NCBI GenBank assembly: GCA_963971535.1
Contig: OZ020590.1
Coordinates: 154,356,177 to 154,420,176 of the forward strand
DNA: 64,000 bases
DNA from: Notolepis coatsorum
Taxonomy: Eukaryota > Chordata > Actinopteri > Aulopiformes > Paralepididae
Direction: 5' to 3'
Below the pieces are notes generated by a model, which searched no databases, was not told the DNA's origin, and saw nothing but the letters and a program-made list of their open reading frames with translations. Shown here piece by piece: positions 10,556 to 24,423 of this stretch; positions within the stretch are counted from its first letter, which is position 1; each line of letters starts with the position of its first letter. The translations under genes were made by a program, and so were the position numbers.

Positions 10556-11590
10556 CGGGGTTCAGTTCTAGTCAACATCATAATGTTTAAATATAGTCTG
10601 GGTTCAGTTCTAGTCAACATCATAATGTTTAAATAGAGTCTGGGTTCAGTTCTAGTCAACATCATAATGTTTAAATAGAGTCTGGGTTCAGTTCTAGTCA
10701 ACATCATAATGTTTAAATAGAGTCTGGGTTCAGTACTAGTCAACATCATGTTTAAATAGAGTCTGGGTTCAGTTCTAGTCAACATCATAATGTTTAAATA
10801 GAGTCTGGGTTCAGTACTAGTCAACATCATGTTTAAATAGAGTCTGGGTTCAGTTCTAGTCAACATCATAATGTTTAAATAGAGCCTGGGTTCAGTTCTA
10901 GTCAACATCATAATGTTTAAATAGAGTCTCGGTTCAGTACTAGTCAACATCATGTTTAAATAGAGTCTGGGTTCAGTTCTATTCAACATCATAATGTTTA
11001 AATAGAGTCTGGGTTCAGTTTTAGTCAACATCATAATGTTTAAATAGAGTCTGGGTTCAGTTCTAGTCAACATCATAATGTTTAAATAGAGTCTGGGTTC
11101 AGTTCTATTCAACATCATAATGTTTAAATAGAGCCTGGGTTCAGTTCTAGTCAACATCATGTTTAAATAGAGCCTGGGTTCAGTTCTAGTCAACATCATG
11201 TTTAAATAGAGTCTGGGTTCAGTTCTAGTCAACATCATGTTTAAATATAGTCTGGGTTCAGTACTAGTCAACATCATAATGTTTAAATAGAGTCTGGGTT
11301 CAGTTCTAGTCAACATCATAATGTTTAAATAGAGCCTGGGTTCAGTTCTAGTCAACATCATAATGTTTAAATAGAGTCTGGGTTCAGTTCTAGTCAACAT
11401 CATGTTTAAATAGAGCCTGGGTTTAGTTCTAGTCAACATCACAATGTTTAAATAGAGCCTGGGTTCAGTTCTAGTCAACATCATGTTTAAATAGAGTCTG
11501 GGTTCAGTTCTAGTCAACATCACAATGTTTAAATAGAGCCTGGGTTCAGTTCTAGTCAACATCATGTTTAAATAGAGTCTGGGTTCAGTT

Positions 11591-14500
11591 CTAGTCAACA
11601 TCATAATGTTTAAATAGAGTCTGGGTTCAGTACTAGTCAACATCATAATGTTTAAATAGAGTCTGGGTTCAGTACTAGTCAACATCATGTTTAAATAGAG
11701 CCTGGGTTCAGTACTAGTCAACATCACAGTGTTTAAATAGAGTCTGGGTTCAGTTCTAGTCAACATCATGTTTAAATAGAGTCTGGGTTCAGTTCTAGTC
11801 AACATCATAATGTTTAAATAGAGTCTGGGTTCAGTTCTAGTCAACATCATATTTAAATAGAGCCTGGGTTCAGTTCTATTCAACATCATAATGTTTAAAT
11901 AGAGTCTGGGTTCAGTTCTAGTCAACATCATAATGTTTAAATAGAGCCTGGGTTCAGTTCTAGTCAACATCATAATGTTTAAATATAGTCTGGGTTCAGT
12001 TCTAGTCAACATCATGTTTAAATAGAGTCTGGGTTCAGTTCTAGTCAACATCACAATGTTTAAATAGAGCCTGGGTTCAGTTCTAGTCAACATCATGTTT
12101 AATAGAGTCTGGGTTCAGTTCTAGTCAACATCACAATGTTTAAATAGAGCCTGGGTTCAGTTCTAGTCAACATCATGTTTAAATAGAGTCTGGGTTCAGT
12201 TCTAGTCAACATCATAATGTTTAAATAGAGTCTGGGTTCAGTACTAGTCAACATCATAATGTTTAAATAGAGTCTGGGTTCAGTACTAGTCAACATCATG
12301 TTTAAATAGAGCCTGGGTTCAGTACTAGTCAACATCACAGTGTGTAAATAGAGTCTGGGTTCAGTTCTAGTCAACATCATGTTTAAATAGAGTCTGGGTT
12401 CAGTTCTAGTCAACATCATGTTTAAATAGAGTCTGGGTTCAGTACTAGTCAACATCATAATGTTTAAATAGAGTCTGGGTTCAGTACTAGTCAACATCAT
12501 AATGTTTAAATAGAGTCTGGGTTCAGTTCTAGTCAACATCATAATGTTTAAATAGAGTCTGGGTTCAGTACTAGTCAACATCATAATGTTTAAATAGAGT
12601 CTGGGTTCAGTTCTAGTCAACATCATGTTTAAATAGAGTCTGGGTTCAGTTCTAGTCAACAACATAATGTTTAAATAGAGTCTGGGTTCAGTTCTAGTCA
12701 ACATCATAATGTTTAAATAGAGCCTGGGTTCAGTTCTAGTCAACATCATAATGTTTAAATAGAGTCTGGGTTCAGTACTAGTCAACATCATAATGTTTAA
12801 ATAGAGCCTGGGTTCAGTTCTAGTCAACATCATAATGTTTAAATAGAGTCTGGGTTCAGTACTAGTCAACATCATAATGTTTAAATAGAGTCTGGGTTCA
12901 GTTCTAGTCAACATCATAATGTTTAAATAGAGTCTGGGTTCAGTTCTAGTCAACATCATAATGTTTAAATAGAGCCTGGGTTCAGTTCTAGTCAACATCA
13001 TGTTTAAATAGAGTCTGGGTTCAGTTCTAGTCAACATCACATGTTTAAATAGAGTCTGGGTTCAGTTCTAGTCAACATCATAATGTTTAAATAGAGTCTG
13101 GGTTCAGTACTAGTCAACATCATAATGTTTAAATAGAGTCTGGGTTCAGTACTAGTCAACATCATAATGTTTAAATAGAGTCTGGGTTCAGTTCTAGTCA
13201 ACATCATGTTTAAATAGAGCCTGGGTTCAGTACTAGTCAACATCACAGTGTTTAAATAGAGTCTGGGTTCAGTTCTAGTCAACATCACAATGTTTAAATA
13301 GAGCCTGGGTTCAGTTCTAGTCAACATCATGTTTAAATAGAGTCTGGGTTCAGTTCTAGTCAACATCATAATGTTTAAATAGAGTCTGGGTTCAGTACTA
13401 GTCAACATCATAATGTTTAAATAGAGTCTGGGTTCAGTACTAGTCAACATCATGTTTAAATAGAGCCTGGGTTCAGTACTAGTCAACATCACAGTGTTTA
13501 AATAGAGTCTGGGTTCAGTTCTAGTCAACATCATGTTTAAATAGAGTCTGGGTTCAGTTCTAGTCAACATCATAATGTTTAAATAGAGTCTGGGTTCAGT
13601 TCTAGTCAACATCATATTTAAATAGAGCCTGGGTTCAGTTCTATTCAACATCATAATGTTTAAATAGAGTCTGGGTTCAGTTCTAGTCAACATCATAATG
13701 TTTAAATAGAGCCTGGGTTCAGTTCTAGTCAACATCATAATGTTTAAATATAGTCTGGGTTCAGTTCTAGTCAACATCATGTTTAAATAGAGTCTGGGTT
13801 CAGTTCTAGTCAACATCACAATGTTTAAATAGAGCCTGGGTTCAGTTCTAGTCAACATCATGTTTAAATAGAGTCTGGGTTCAGTTCTAGTCAACATCAT
13901 GTTTAAATAGAGTCTGGGTTCAGTTCTAGTCAACATCATAATGTTTAAATAGAGTCTGGGTTCAGTACTAGTCAACACCATAATGTTTAAATAGAGTCTG
14001 GGTTCAGTACTAGTCAACATCATAATGTTTAAATAGAGTCTGGGTTCAGTTCTATTCAACATCATAATGTTTAAATAGAGTCTGGGTTCAGTTCTAGTCA
14101 ACATCATAATGTTTAAATAGAGCCTGGGTTCAGTTCTAGTCAACATCATAATGTTTAAATATAGTCTGGGTTCAGTTCTAGTCAACATCATGTTTAAATA
14201 GAGTCTGGGTTCAGTTCTAGTCAACATCACAATGTTTAAATAGAGCCTGGGTTCAGTTCTAGTCAACATCATGTTTAAATAGAGTCTGGGTTCAGTTCTA
14301 GTCAACATCACAATGTTTAAATAGAGCCTGGGTTCAGTTCTAGTCAACATCATGTTTAAATAGAGTCTGGGTTCAGTTCTAGTCAACATCATAATGTTTA
14401 AATAGAGTCTGGGTTCAGTACTAGTCAACATCATAATGTTTAAATAGAGTCTGGGTTCAGTACTAGTCAACATCACAGTGTGTAAATAGAGTCTGGGTTC

Positions 14501-16149
14501 AGTTCTAGTCAACATCATGTTTAAATAGAGTCTGGGTTCAGTTCTAGTCAACATCATGTTTAAATAGAGTCTGGGTTCAGTACTAGTCAACATCATAATG
14601 TTTAAATAGAGTCTGGGTTCAGTACTAGTCAACATCATAATGTTTAAATAGAGTCTGGGTTCAGTTCTAGTCAACATCATAATGTTTAAATAGAGTCTGG
14701 GTTCAGTACTAGTCAACATCATAATGTTTAAATAGAGTCTGGGTTCAGTTCTAGTCAACATCATGTTTAAATAGAGTCTGGGTTCAGTTCTAGTCAACAA
14801 CATAATGTTTAAATAGAGTCTGGGTTCAGTTCTAGTCAACATCATAATGTTTAAATAGAGCCTGGGTTCAGTTCTAGTCAACATCATAATGTTTAAATAT
14901 AGTCTGGGTTCAGTACTAGTCAACATCATAATGTTTAAATAGAGCCTGGGTTCAGTTCTAGTCAACATCATAATGTTTAAATAGAGTCTGGGTTCAGTAC
15001 TAGTCAACATCATAATGTTTAAATAGAGTCTGGGTTCAGTTCTAGTCAACATCATAATGTTTAAATAGAGTCTGGGTTCAGTTCTAGTCAACATCATAAT
15101 GTTTAAATAGAGCCTGGGTTCAGTTCTAGTCAACATCATGTTTAAATAGAGTCTGGGTTCAGTTCTAGTCAACATCACATGTTTAAATAGAGTCTGGGTT
15201 CAGTTCTAGTCAACATCATAATGTTTAAATAGAGTCTGGGTTCAGTACTAGTCAACATCATAATGTTTAAATAGAGTCTGGGTTCAGTACTAGTCAACAT
15301 CATAATGTTTAAATAGAGTCTGGGTTCAGTTCTAGTCAACATCATGTTTAAATAGAGCCTGGGTTCAGTACTAGTCAACATCACAGTGTTTAAATAGAGT
15401 CTGGGTTCAGTTCTAGTCAACATCATGTTTAAATAGAGTCTGGGTTCAGTTCTAGTCAACATCATGTTTAAATAGAGTCTGGGTTCAGTACTAGTCAACA
15501 TCATAATGTTTAAATAGAGTCTGGGTTCAGTACTAGTCAACATCATAATGTTTAAATAGAGTCTGGGTTCAGTACTAGTCAACATCATAATGTTTAAATA
15601 GAGTCTGGGTTCAGTACTAGTCAACATCATAATGTTTAAATAGAGTCTGGGTTCAGTTCTAGTCAACATCATGTTTAAATAGAGTCTGGGTTCAGTTCTA
15701 GTCAACAACATAATGTTTAAATAGAGTCTGGGTTCAGTTCTAGTCAACATCATAATGTTTAAATAGAGCCTGGGTTCAGTTCTAGTCAACATCATAATGT
15801 TTAAATAGAGTCTGGGTTCAGTACTAGTCAACATCATGTTTAAATATAGTCTGGGTTCAGTTCTAGTCAACATCATAATGTTTAAATAGAGTCTGGGTTC
15901 AGTTCTAGTCAACATCATAATGTTTAAATAGAGCCTGGGTTCAGTTCTAGTCAACATCATAATGTTTAAATAGAGTCTGGGTTCAGTTCTAGTCAACATC
16001 ATAATGTTTAAATAGAGTCTGGGTTCAGTTCTAGTCAACATCATAATGTTTAAATAGAGCCTGGGTTCAGTTCTAGTCAACATCATGTTTAAATAGAGTC
16101 TGGGTTCAGTTCTAGTCTACATCATGTTTAAATAGAGTCTGGGTTCAGT
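11591..16149. repeat. Higher-order block, copy 1 (lag 6167 bp)
   Basis: This 4.56-kb stretch matches 17758-22316 at a constant offset of 6167 bp, including rare variants such as gtttaatagag (12098 and 18265), catatttaaatag (11851 and 18018) and cacagtgtgtaaat (about 12341 and 18508). Only a few substitutions were seen by eye. Confidence 0.9.
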
Positions 16150-17146
16150 TCTAGTCAACATCACATGTTTAAATAGAGTCTGGGTTCAGTTCTAGTCAAC
16201 ATCATAATGTTTAAATAGAGTCTGGGTTCAGTACTAGTCAACATCATAATGTTTAAATAGAGTCTGGGTTCAGTACTAGTCAACATCATAATGTTTAAAT
16301 AGAGTCTGGGTTCAGTTCTAGTCAACATCATGTTTAAATAGAGCCTGGGTTCAGTACTAGTCAACATCACAGTGTTTAAATAGAGTCTGGGTTCAGTTCT
16401 AGTCAACATCATGTTTAAATAGAGTCTGGGTTCAGTTCTAGTCAACATCATGTTTAAATAGAGTCTGGGTTCAGTACTAGTCAACATCATAATGTTTAAA
16501 TAGAGTCTGGGTTCAGTACTAGTCAACATCATAATGTTTAAATAGAGTCTGGGTTCAGTACTAGTCAACATCATAATGTTTAAATAGAGTCTGGGTTCAG
16601 TACTAGTCAACATCATAATGTTTAAATAGAGTCTGGGTTCAGTTCTAGTCAACATCATGTTTAAATAGAGTCTGGGTTCAGTTCTAGTCAACAACATAAT
16701 GTTTAAATAGAGTCTGGGTTCAGTTCTAGTCAACATCATAATGTTTAAATAGAGCCTGGGTTCAGTTCTAGTCAACATCATAATGTTTAAATAGAGTCTG
16801 GGTTCAGTACTAGTCAACATCATGTTTAAATATAGTCTGGGTTCAGTTCTAGTCAACATCATAATGTTTAAATAGAGTCTGGGTTCAGTTCTAGTCAACA
16901 TCATAATGTTTAAATAGAGCCTGGGTTCAGTTCTAGTCAACATCATAATGTTTAAATAGAGTCTGGGTTCAGTTCTAGTCAACATCATAATGTTTAAATA
17001 GAGTCTGGGTTCAGTTCTAGTCAACATCATAATGTTTAAATAGAGCCTGGGTTCAGTTCTAGTCAACATCATGTTTAAATAGAGTCTGGGTTCAGTTCTA
17101 GTCTACATCATGTTTAAATAGAGTCTGGGTTCAGTACTAGTCAACA
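15175..17146. repeat. Tandem 986-bp higher-order repeat, two copies
   Basis: Positions 15175-16160 and 16161-17146 are direct copies at an offset of 986 bp. Both are closed by the rare unit with tctacatcatg. Further copies of the same module occur at about 21342 and 23489. Confidence 0.88.
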
Positions 17147-17757
17147 TCATAATGTTTAAATAGAGTCTGGGTTCAGTTCTAGTCAACATCATAATGTTTA
17201 AATAGAGTCTGGGTTCAGTACTAGTCAACATCATGTTTAAATAGAGCCTGGGTTCAGTTCTAGTCAACATCATCATGTTTAAATAGAGTCTGGGTTCAGT
17301 TCTAGTCAACATCATAATGTTTAAATAGAGTCTGGGTTCAGTTCTAGTCAACATCATCATGTTTAAATAGAGCCTGGGTTCAGTTCTAGTCAACATCATA
17401 ATGTTTAAATAGAGTCTGGGTTGAGTTCTAGTCAACATCATAATGTTTAAATAGAGTCTGGGTTCAGTTCTAGTCAACATCATAATGTTTAAATAGAGTC
17501 TGGGTTCAGTTCTAGTCAACATCATAATGTTTAAATAGAGTCTGGGTTCAGTACTAGTCAACATCATAATGTTTAAATAGAGTCTGGGTTCAGTACTAGT
17601 CAACATCACAGTGTGTAAATAGAGTCTGGGTTCAGTTCTAGTCAACATCATGTTTAAATAGAGTCTGGGTTCAGTTCTAGTCAACATCATGTTTAAATAG
17701 AGTCTGGGTTCAGTACTAGTCAACATCATAATGTTTAAATAGAGTCTGGGTTCAGTA

Positions 17758-20700
17758 CTAGTCAACATCATAATGTTTAAATAGAGTATGGGTTCAGTAC
17801 TAGTCAACATCATAATGTTTAAATAGAGTCTGGGTTCAGTACTAGTCAACATCATGTTTAAATAGAGCCTGGGTTCAGTACTAGTCAACATCACAGTGTT
17901 TAAATAGAGTCTGGGTTCAGTTCTAGTCAACATCATGTTTAAATAGAGTCTGGGTTCAGTTCTAGTCAACATCATAATGTTTAAATAGAGTCTGGGTTCA
18001 GTTCTAGTCAACATCATATTTAAATAGAGCCTGGGTTCAGTTCTATTCAACATCATAATGTTTAAATAGAGTCTGGGTTCAGTTCTAGTCAACATCATAA
18101 TGTTTAAATAGAGCCTGGGTTCAGTTCTAGTCAACATCATAATGTTTAAATATAGTCTGGGTTCAGTTCTAGTCAACATCATGTTTAAATAGAGTCTGGG
18201 TTCAGTTCTAGTCAACATCACAATGTTTAAATAGAGCCTGGGTTCAGTTCTAGTCAACATCATGTTTAATAGAGTCTGGGTTCAGTTCTAGTCAACATCA
18301 CAATGTTTAAATAGAGCCTGGGTTCAGTTCTAGTCAACATCATGTTTAAATAGAGTCTGGGTTCAGTTCTAGTCAACATCATAATGTTTAAATAGAGTCT
18401 GGGTTCAGTACTAGTCAACATCATAATGTTTAAATAGAGTCTGGGTTCAGTACTAGTCAACATCATGTTTAAATAGAGCCTGGGTTCAGTACTAGTCAAC
18501 ATCACAGTGTGTAAATAGAGTCTGGGTTCAGTTCTAGTCAACATCATGTTTAAATAGAGTCTGGGTTCAGTTCTAGTCAACATCATGTTTAAATAGAGTC
18601 TGGGTTCAGTACTAGTCAACATCATAATGTTTAAATAGAGTCTGGGTTCAGTACTAGTCAACATCATAATGTTTAAATAGAGTCTGGGTTCAGTTCTAGT
18701 CAACATCATAATGTTTAAATAGAGTCTGGGTTCAGTACTAGTCAACATCATAATGTTTAAATAGAGTCTGGGTTCAGTTCTAGTCAACATCATGTTTAAA
18801 TAGAGTCTGGGTTCAGTTCTAGTCAACAACATAATGTTTAAATAGAGTCTGGGTTCAGTTCTAGTCAACATCATAATGTTTAAATAGAGCCTGGGTTCAG
18901 TTCTAGTCAACATCATAATGTTTAAATAGAGTCTGGGTTCAGTACTAGTCAACATCATAATGTTTAAATAGAGCCTGGGTTCAGTTCTAGTCAACATCAT
19001 AATGTTTAAATAGAGTCTGGGTTCAGTACTAGTCAACATCATAATGTTTAAATAGAGTCTGGGTTCAGTTCTAGTCAACATCATAATGTTTAAATAGAGT
19101 CTGGGTTCAGTTCTAGTCAACATCATAATGTTTAAATAGAGCCTGGGTTCAGTTCTAGTCAACATCATGTTTAAATAGAGTCTGGGTTCAGTTCTAGTCA
19201 ACATCACATGTTTAAATAGAGTCTGGGTTCAGTTCTAGTCAACATCATAATGTTTAAATAGAGTCTGGGTTCAGTACTAGTCAACATCATAATGTTTAAA
19301 TAGAGTCTGGGTTCAGTACTAGTCAACATCATAATGTTTAAATAGAGTCTGGGTTCAGTTCTAGTCAACATCATGTTTAAATAGAGCCTGGGTTCAGTAC
19401 TAGTCAACATCACAGTGTTTAAATAGAGTCTGGGTTCAGTTCTAGTCAACATCACAATGTTTAAATAGAGCCTGGGTTCAGTTCTAGTCAACATCATGTT
19501 TAAATAGAGTCTGGGTTCAGTTCTAGTCAACATCATAATGTTTAAATAGAGTCTGGGTTCAGTACTAGTCAACATCATAATGTTTAAATAGAGTCTGGGT
19601 TCAGTACTAGTCAACATCATGTTTAAATAGAGCCTGGGTTCAGTACTAGTCAACATCACAGTGTTTAAATAGAGTCTGGGTTCAGTTCTAGTCAACATCA
19701 TGTTTAAATAGAGTCTGGGTTCAGTTCTAGTCAACATCATAATGTTTAAATAGAGTCTGGGTTCAGTTCTAGTCAACATCATATTTAAATAGAGCCTGGG
19801 TTCAGTTCTATTCAACATCATAATGTTTAAATAGAGTCTGGGTTCAGTTCTAGTCAACATCATAATGTTTAAATAGAGCCTGGGTTCAGTTCTAGTCAAC
19901 ATCATAATGTTTAAATATAGTCTGGGTTCAGTTCTAGTCAACATCATGTTTAAATAGAGTCTGGGTTCAGTTCTAGTCAACATCACAATGTTTAAATAGA
20001 GCCTGGGTTCAGTTCTAGTCAACATCATGTTTAAATAGAGTCTGGGTTCAGTTCTAGTCAACATCATGTTTAAATAGAGTCTGGGTTCAGTTCTAGTCAA
20101 CATCATAATGTTTAAATAGAGTCTGGGTTCAGTACTAGTCAACATCATAATGTTTAAATAGAGTCTGGGTTCAGTACTAGTCAACATCATAATGTTTAAA
20201 TAGAGTCTGGGTTCAGTTCTATTCAACATCATAATGTTTAAATAGAGTCTGGGTTCAGTTCTAGTCAACATCATAATGTTTAAATAGAGCCTGGGTTCAG
20301 TTCTAGTCAACATCATAATGTTTAAATATAGTCTGGGTTCAGTTCTAGTCAACATCATGTTTAAATAGAGTCTGGGTTCAGTTCTAGTCAACATCACAAT
20401 GTTTAAATAGAGCCTGGGTTCAGTTCTAGTCAACATCATGTTTAAATAGAGTCTGGGTTCAGTTCTAGTCAACATCACAATGTTTAAATAGAGCCTGGGT
20501 TCAGTTCTAGTCAACATCATGTTTAAATAGAGTCTGGGTTCAGTTCTAGTCAACATCATAATGTTTAAATAGAGTCTGGGTTCAGTACTAGTCAACATCA
20601 TAATGTTTAAATAGAGTCTGGGTTCAGTACTAGTCAACATCACAGTGTGTAAATAGAGTCTGGGTTCAGTTCTAGTCAACATCATGTTTAAATAGAGTCT

Positions 20701-22316
20701 GGGTTCAGTTCTAGTCAACATCATGTTTAAATAGAGTCTGGGTTCAGTACTAGTCAACATCATAATGTTTAAATAGAGTCTGGGTTCAGTACTAGTCAAC
20801 ATCATAATGTTTAAATAGAGTCTGGGTTCAGTTCTAGTCAACATCATAATGTTTAAATAGAGTCTGGGTTCAGTACTAGTCAACATCATAATGTTTAAAT
20901 AGAGTCTGGGTTCAGTTCTAGTCAACATCATGTTTAAATAGAGTCTGGGTTCAGTTCTAGTCAACAACATAATGTTTAAATAGAGTCTGGGTTCAGTTCT
21001 AGTCAACATCATAATGTTTAAATAGAGCCTGGGTTCAGTTCTAGTCAACATCATAATGTTTAAATATAGTCTGGGTTCAGTACTAGTCAACATCATAATG
21101 TTTAAATAGAGCCTGGGTTCAGTTCTAGTCAACATCATAATGTTTAAATAGAGTCTGGGTTCAGTACTAGTCAACATCATAATGTTTAAATAGAGTCTGG
21201 GTTCAGTTCTAGTCAACATCATAATGTTTAAATAGAGTCTGGGTTCAGTTCTAGTCAACATCATAATGTTTAAATAGAGCCTGGGTTCAGTTCTAGTCAA
21301 CATCATGTTTAAATAGAGTCTGGGTTCAGTTCTAGTCAACATCACATGTTTAAATAGAGTCTGGGTTCAGTTCTAGTCAACATCATAATGTTTAAATAGA
21401 GTCTGGGTTCAGTACTAGTCAACATCATAATGTTTAAATAGAGTCTGGGTTCAGTACTAGTCAACATCATAATGTTTAAATAGAGTCTGGGTTCAGTTCT
21501 AGTCAACATCATGTTTAAATAGAGCCTGGGTTCAGTACTAGTCAACATCACAGTGTTTAAATAGAGTCTGGGTTCAGTTCTAGTCAACATCATGTTTAAA
21601 TAGAGTCTGGGTTCAGTTCTAGTCAACATCATGTTTAAATAGAGTCTGGGTTCAGTACTAGTCAACATCATAATGTTTAAATAGAGTCTGGGTTCAGTAC
21701 TAGTCAACATCATAATGTTTAAATAGAGTCTGGGTTCAGTACTAGTCAACATCATAATGTTTAAATAGAGTCTGGGTTCAGTACTAGTCAACATCATAAT
21801 GTTTAAATAGAGTCTGGGTTCAGTTCTAGTCAACATCATGTTTAAATAGAGTCTGGGTTCAGTTCTAGTCAACAACATAATGTTTAAATAGAGTCTGGGT
21901 TCAGTTCTAGTCAACATCATAATGTTTAAATAGAGCCTGGGTTCAGTTCTAGTCAACATCATAATGTTTAAATAGAGTCTGGGTTCAGTACTAGTCAACA
22001 TCATGTTTAAATATAGTCTGGGTTCAGTTCTAGTCAACATCATAATGTTTAAATAGAGTCTGGGTTCAGTTCTAGTCAACATCATAATGTTTAAATAGAG
22101 CCTGGGTTCAGTTCTAGTCAACATCATAATGTTTAAATAGAGTCTGGGTTCAGTTCTAGTCAACATCATAATGTTTAAATAGAGTCTGGGTTCAGTTCTA
22201 GTCAACATCATAATGTTTAAATAGAGCCTGGGTTCAGTTCTAGTCAACATCATGTTTAAATATAGTCTGGGTTCAGTTCTAGTCTACATCATGTTTAAAT
22301 AGAGTCTGGGTTCAGT
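17758..22316. repeat. Higher-order block, copy 2 (lag 6167 bp)
   Basis: Partner of 11591-16149. The offset 6167 equals 5181 + 986, and the offset 5181 is seen separately between about 16161-17780 and 21342-22960. The two blocks therefore derive from one amplification containing the 986-bp module. Confidence 0.9.
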
Positions 22317-24423
22317 ACTAGTCAACATCATAATGTTTAAATAGAGTCTGGGTTCAGTTCTAGTCAACATCATAATGTTTAAATAGAGTCTGGGTTCAGT
22401 ACTAGTCAACATCATGTTTAAATAGAGCCTGGGTTCAGTTCTAGTCAACATCATCATGTTTAAATAGAGTCTGGGTTCAGTTCTAGTCAACATCATAATG
22501 TTTAAATAGAGTCTGGGTTCAGTTCTAGTCAACATCATCATGTTTAAATAGAGCCTGGGTTCAGTTCTAGTCAACATCATAATGTTTAAATAGAGTCTGG
22601 GTTGAGTTCTAGTCAACATCATAATGTTTAAATAGAGTCTGGGTTCAGTTCTAGTCAACATCATAATGTTTAAATAGAGTCTGGGTTCAGTTCTAGTCAA
22701 CATCATAATGTTTAAATAGAGTCTGGGTTCAGTACTAGTCAACATCATAATGTTTAAATAGAGTCTGGGTTCAGTACTAGTCAACATCACAGTGTGTAAA
22801 TAGAGTCTGGGTTCAGTTCTAGTCAACATCATGTTTAAATAGAGTCTGGGTTCAGTTCTAGTCAACATCATGTTTAAATAGAGTCTGGGTTCAGTACTAG
22901 TCAACATCATAATGTTTAAATAGAGTCTGGGTTCAGTACTAGTCAACATCATAATGTTTAAATAGAGTCTGGGTTCAGTTCTAGTCAACATCATAATGTT
23001 TAAATAGAGTCTGGGTTCAGTACTAGTCAACATCATAATGTTTAAATAGAGTCTGGGTTCAGTTCTAGTCAACATCATGTTTAAATAGAGTCTGGGTTCA
23101 GTTCTAGTCAACAACATAATGTTTAAATAGAGTCTGGGTTCAGTTCTAGTCAACATCATAATGTTTAAATAGAGCCTGGGTTCAGTTCTAGTCAACATCA
23201 TAATGTTTAAATATAGTCTGGGTTCAGTACTAGTCAACATCATAATGTTTAAATAGAGCCTGGGTTCAGTTCTAGTCAACATCATAATGTTTAAATAGAG
23301 TCTGGGTTCAGTACTAGTCAACATCATAATGTTTAAATAGAGTCTGGGTTCAGTTCTAGTCAACATCATAATGTTTAAATAGAGTCTGGGTTCAGTTCTA
23401 GTCAACATCATAATGTTTAAATAGAGCCTGGGTTCAGTTCTAGTCAACATCATGTTTAAATAGAGTCTGGGTTCAGTTCTAGTCAACATCACATGTTTAA
23501 ATAGAGTCTGGGTTCAGTTCTAGTCAACATCATAATGTTTAAATAGAGTCTGGGTTCAGTACTAGTCAACATCATAATGTTTAAATAGAGTCTGGGTTCA
23601 GTACTAGTCAACATCATAATGTTTAAATAGAGTCTGGGTTCAGTTCTAGTCAACATCATGTTTAAATAGAGCCTGGGTTCAGTACTAGTCAACATCACAG
23701 TGTTTAAATAGAGTCTGGGTTCAGTTCTAGTCAACATCATGTTTAAATAGAGTCTGGGTTCAGTTCTAGTCAACATCATGTTTAAATAGAGTCTGGGTTC
23801 AGTACTAGTCAACATCATAATGTTTAAATAGAGTCTGGGTTCAGTACTAGTCAACATCATAATGTTTAAATAGAGTCTGGGTTCAGTACTAGTCAACATC
23901 ATAATGTTTAAATAGAGTCTGGGTTCAGTACTAGTCAACATCATAATGTTTAAATAGAGTCTGGGTTCAGTTCTAGTCAACATCATGTTTAAATAGAGTC
24001 TGGGTTCAGTTCTAGTCAACAACATAATGTTTAAATAGAGTCTGGGTTCAGTTCTAGTCAACATCATAATGTTTAAATAGAGCCTGGGTTCAGTTCTAGT
24101 CAACATCATAATGTTTAAATAGAGTCTGGGTTCAGTACTAGTCAACATCATGTTTAAATATAGTCTGGGTTCAGTTCTAGTCAACATCATAATGTTTAAA
24201 TAGAGTCTGGGTTCAGTTCTAGTCAACATCATAATGTTTAAATAGAGCCTGGGTTCAGTTCTAGTCAACATCATAATGTTTAAATAGAGTCTGGGTTCAG
24301 TTCTAGTCAACATCATAATGTTTAAATAGAGTCTGGGTTCAGTTCTAGTCAACATCATAATGTTTAAATAGAGCCTGGGTTCAGTTCTAGTCAACATCAT
24401 GTTTAAATAGAGTCTGGGTTCAG

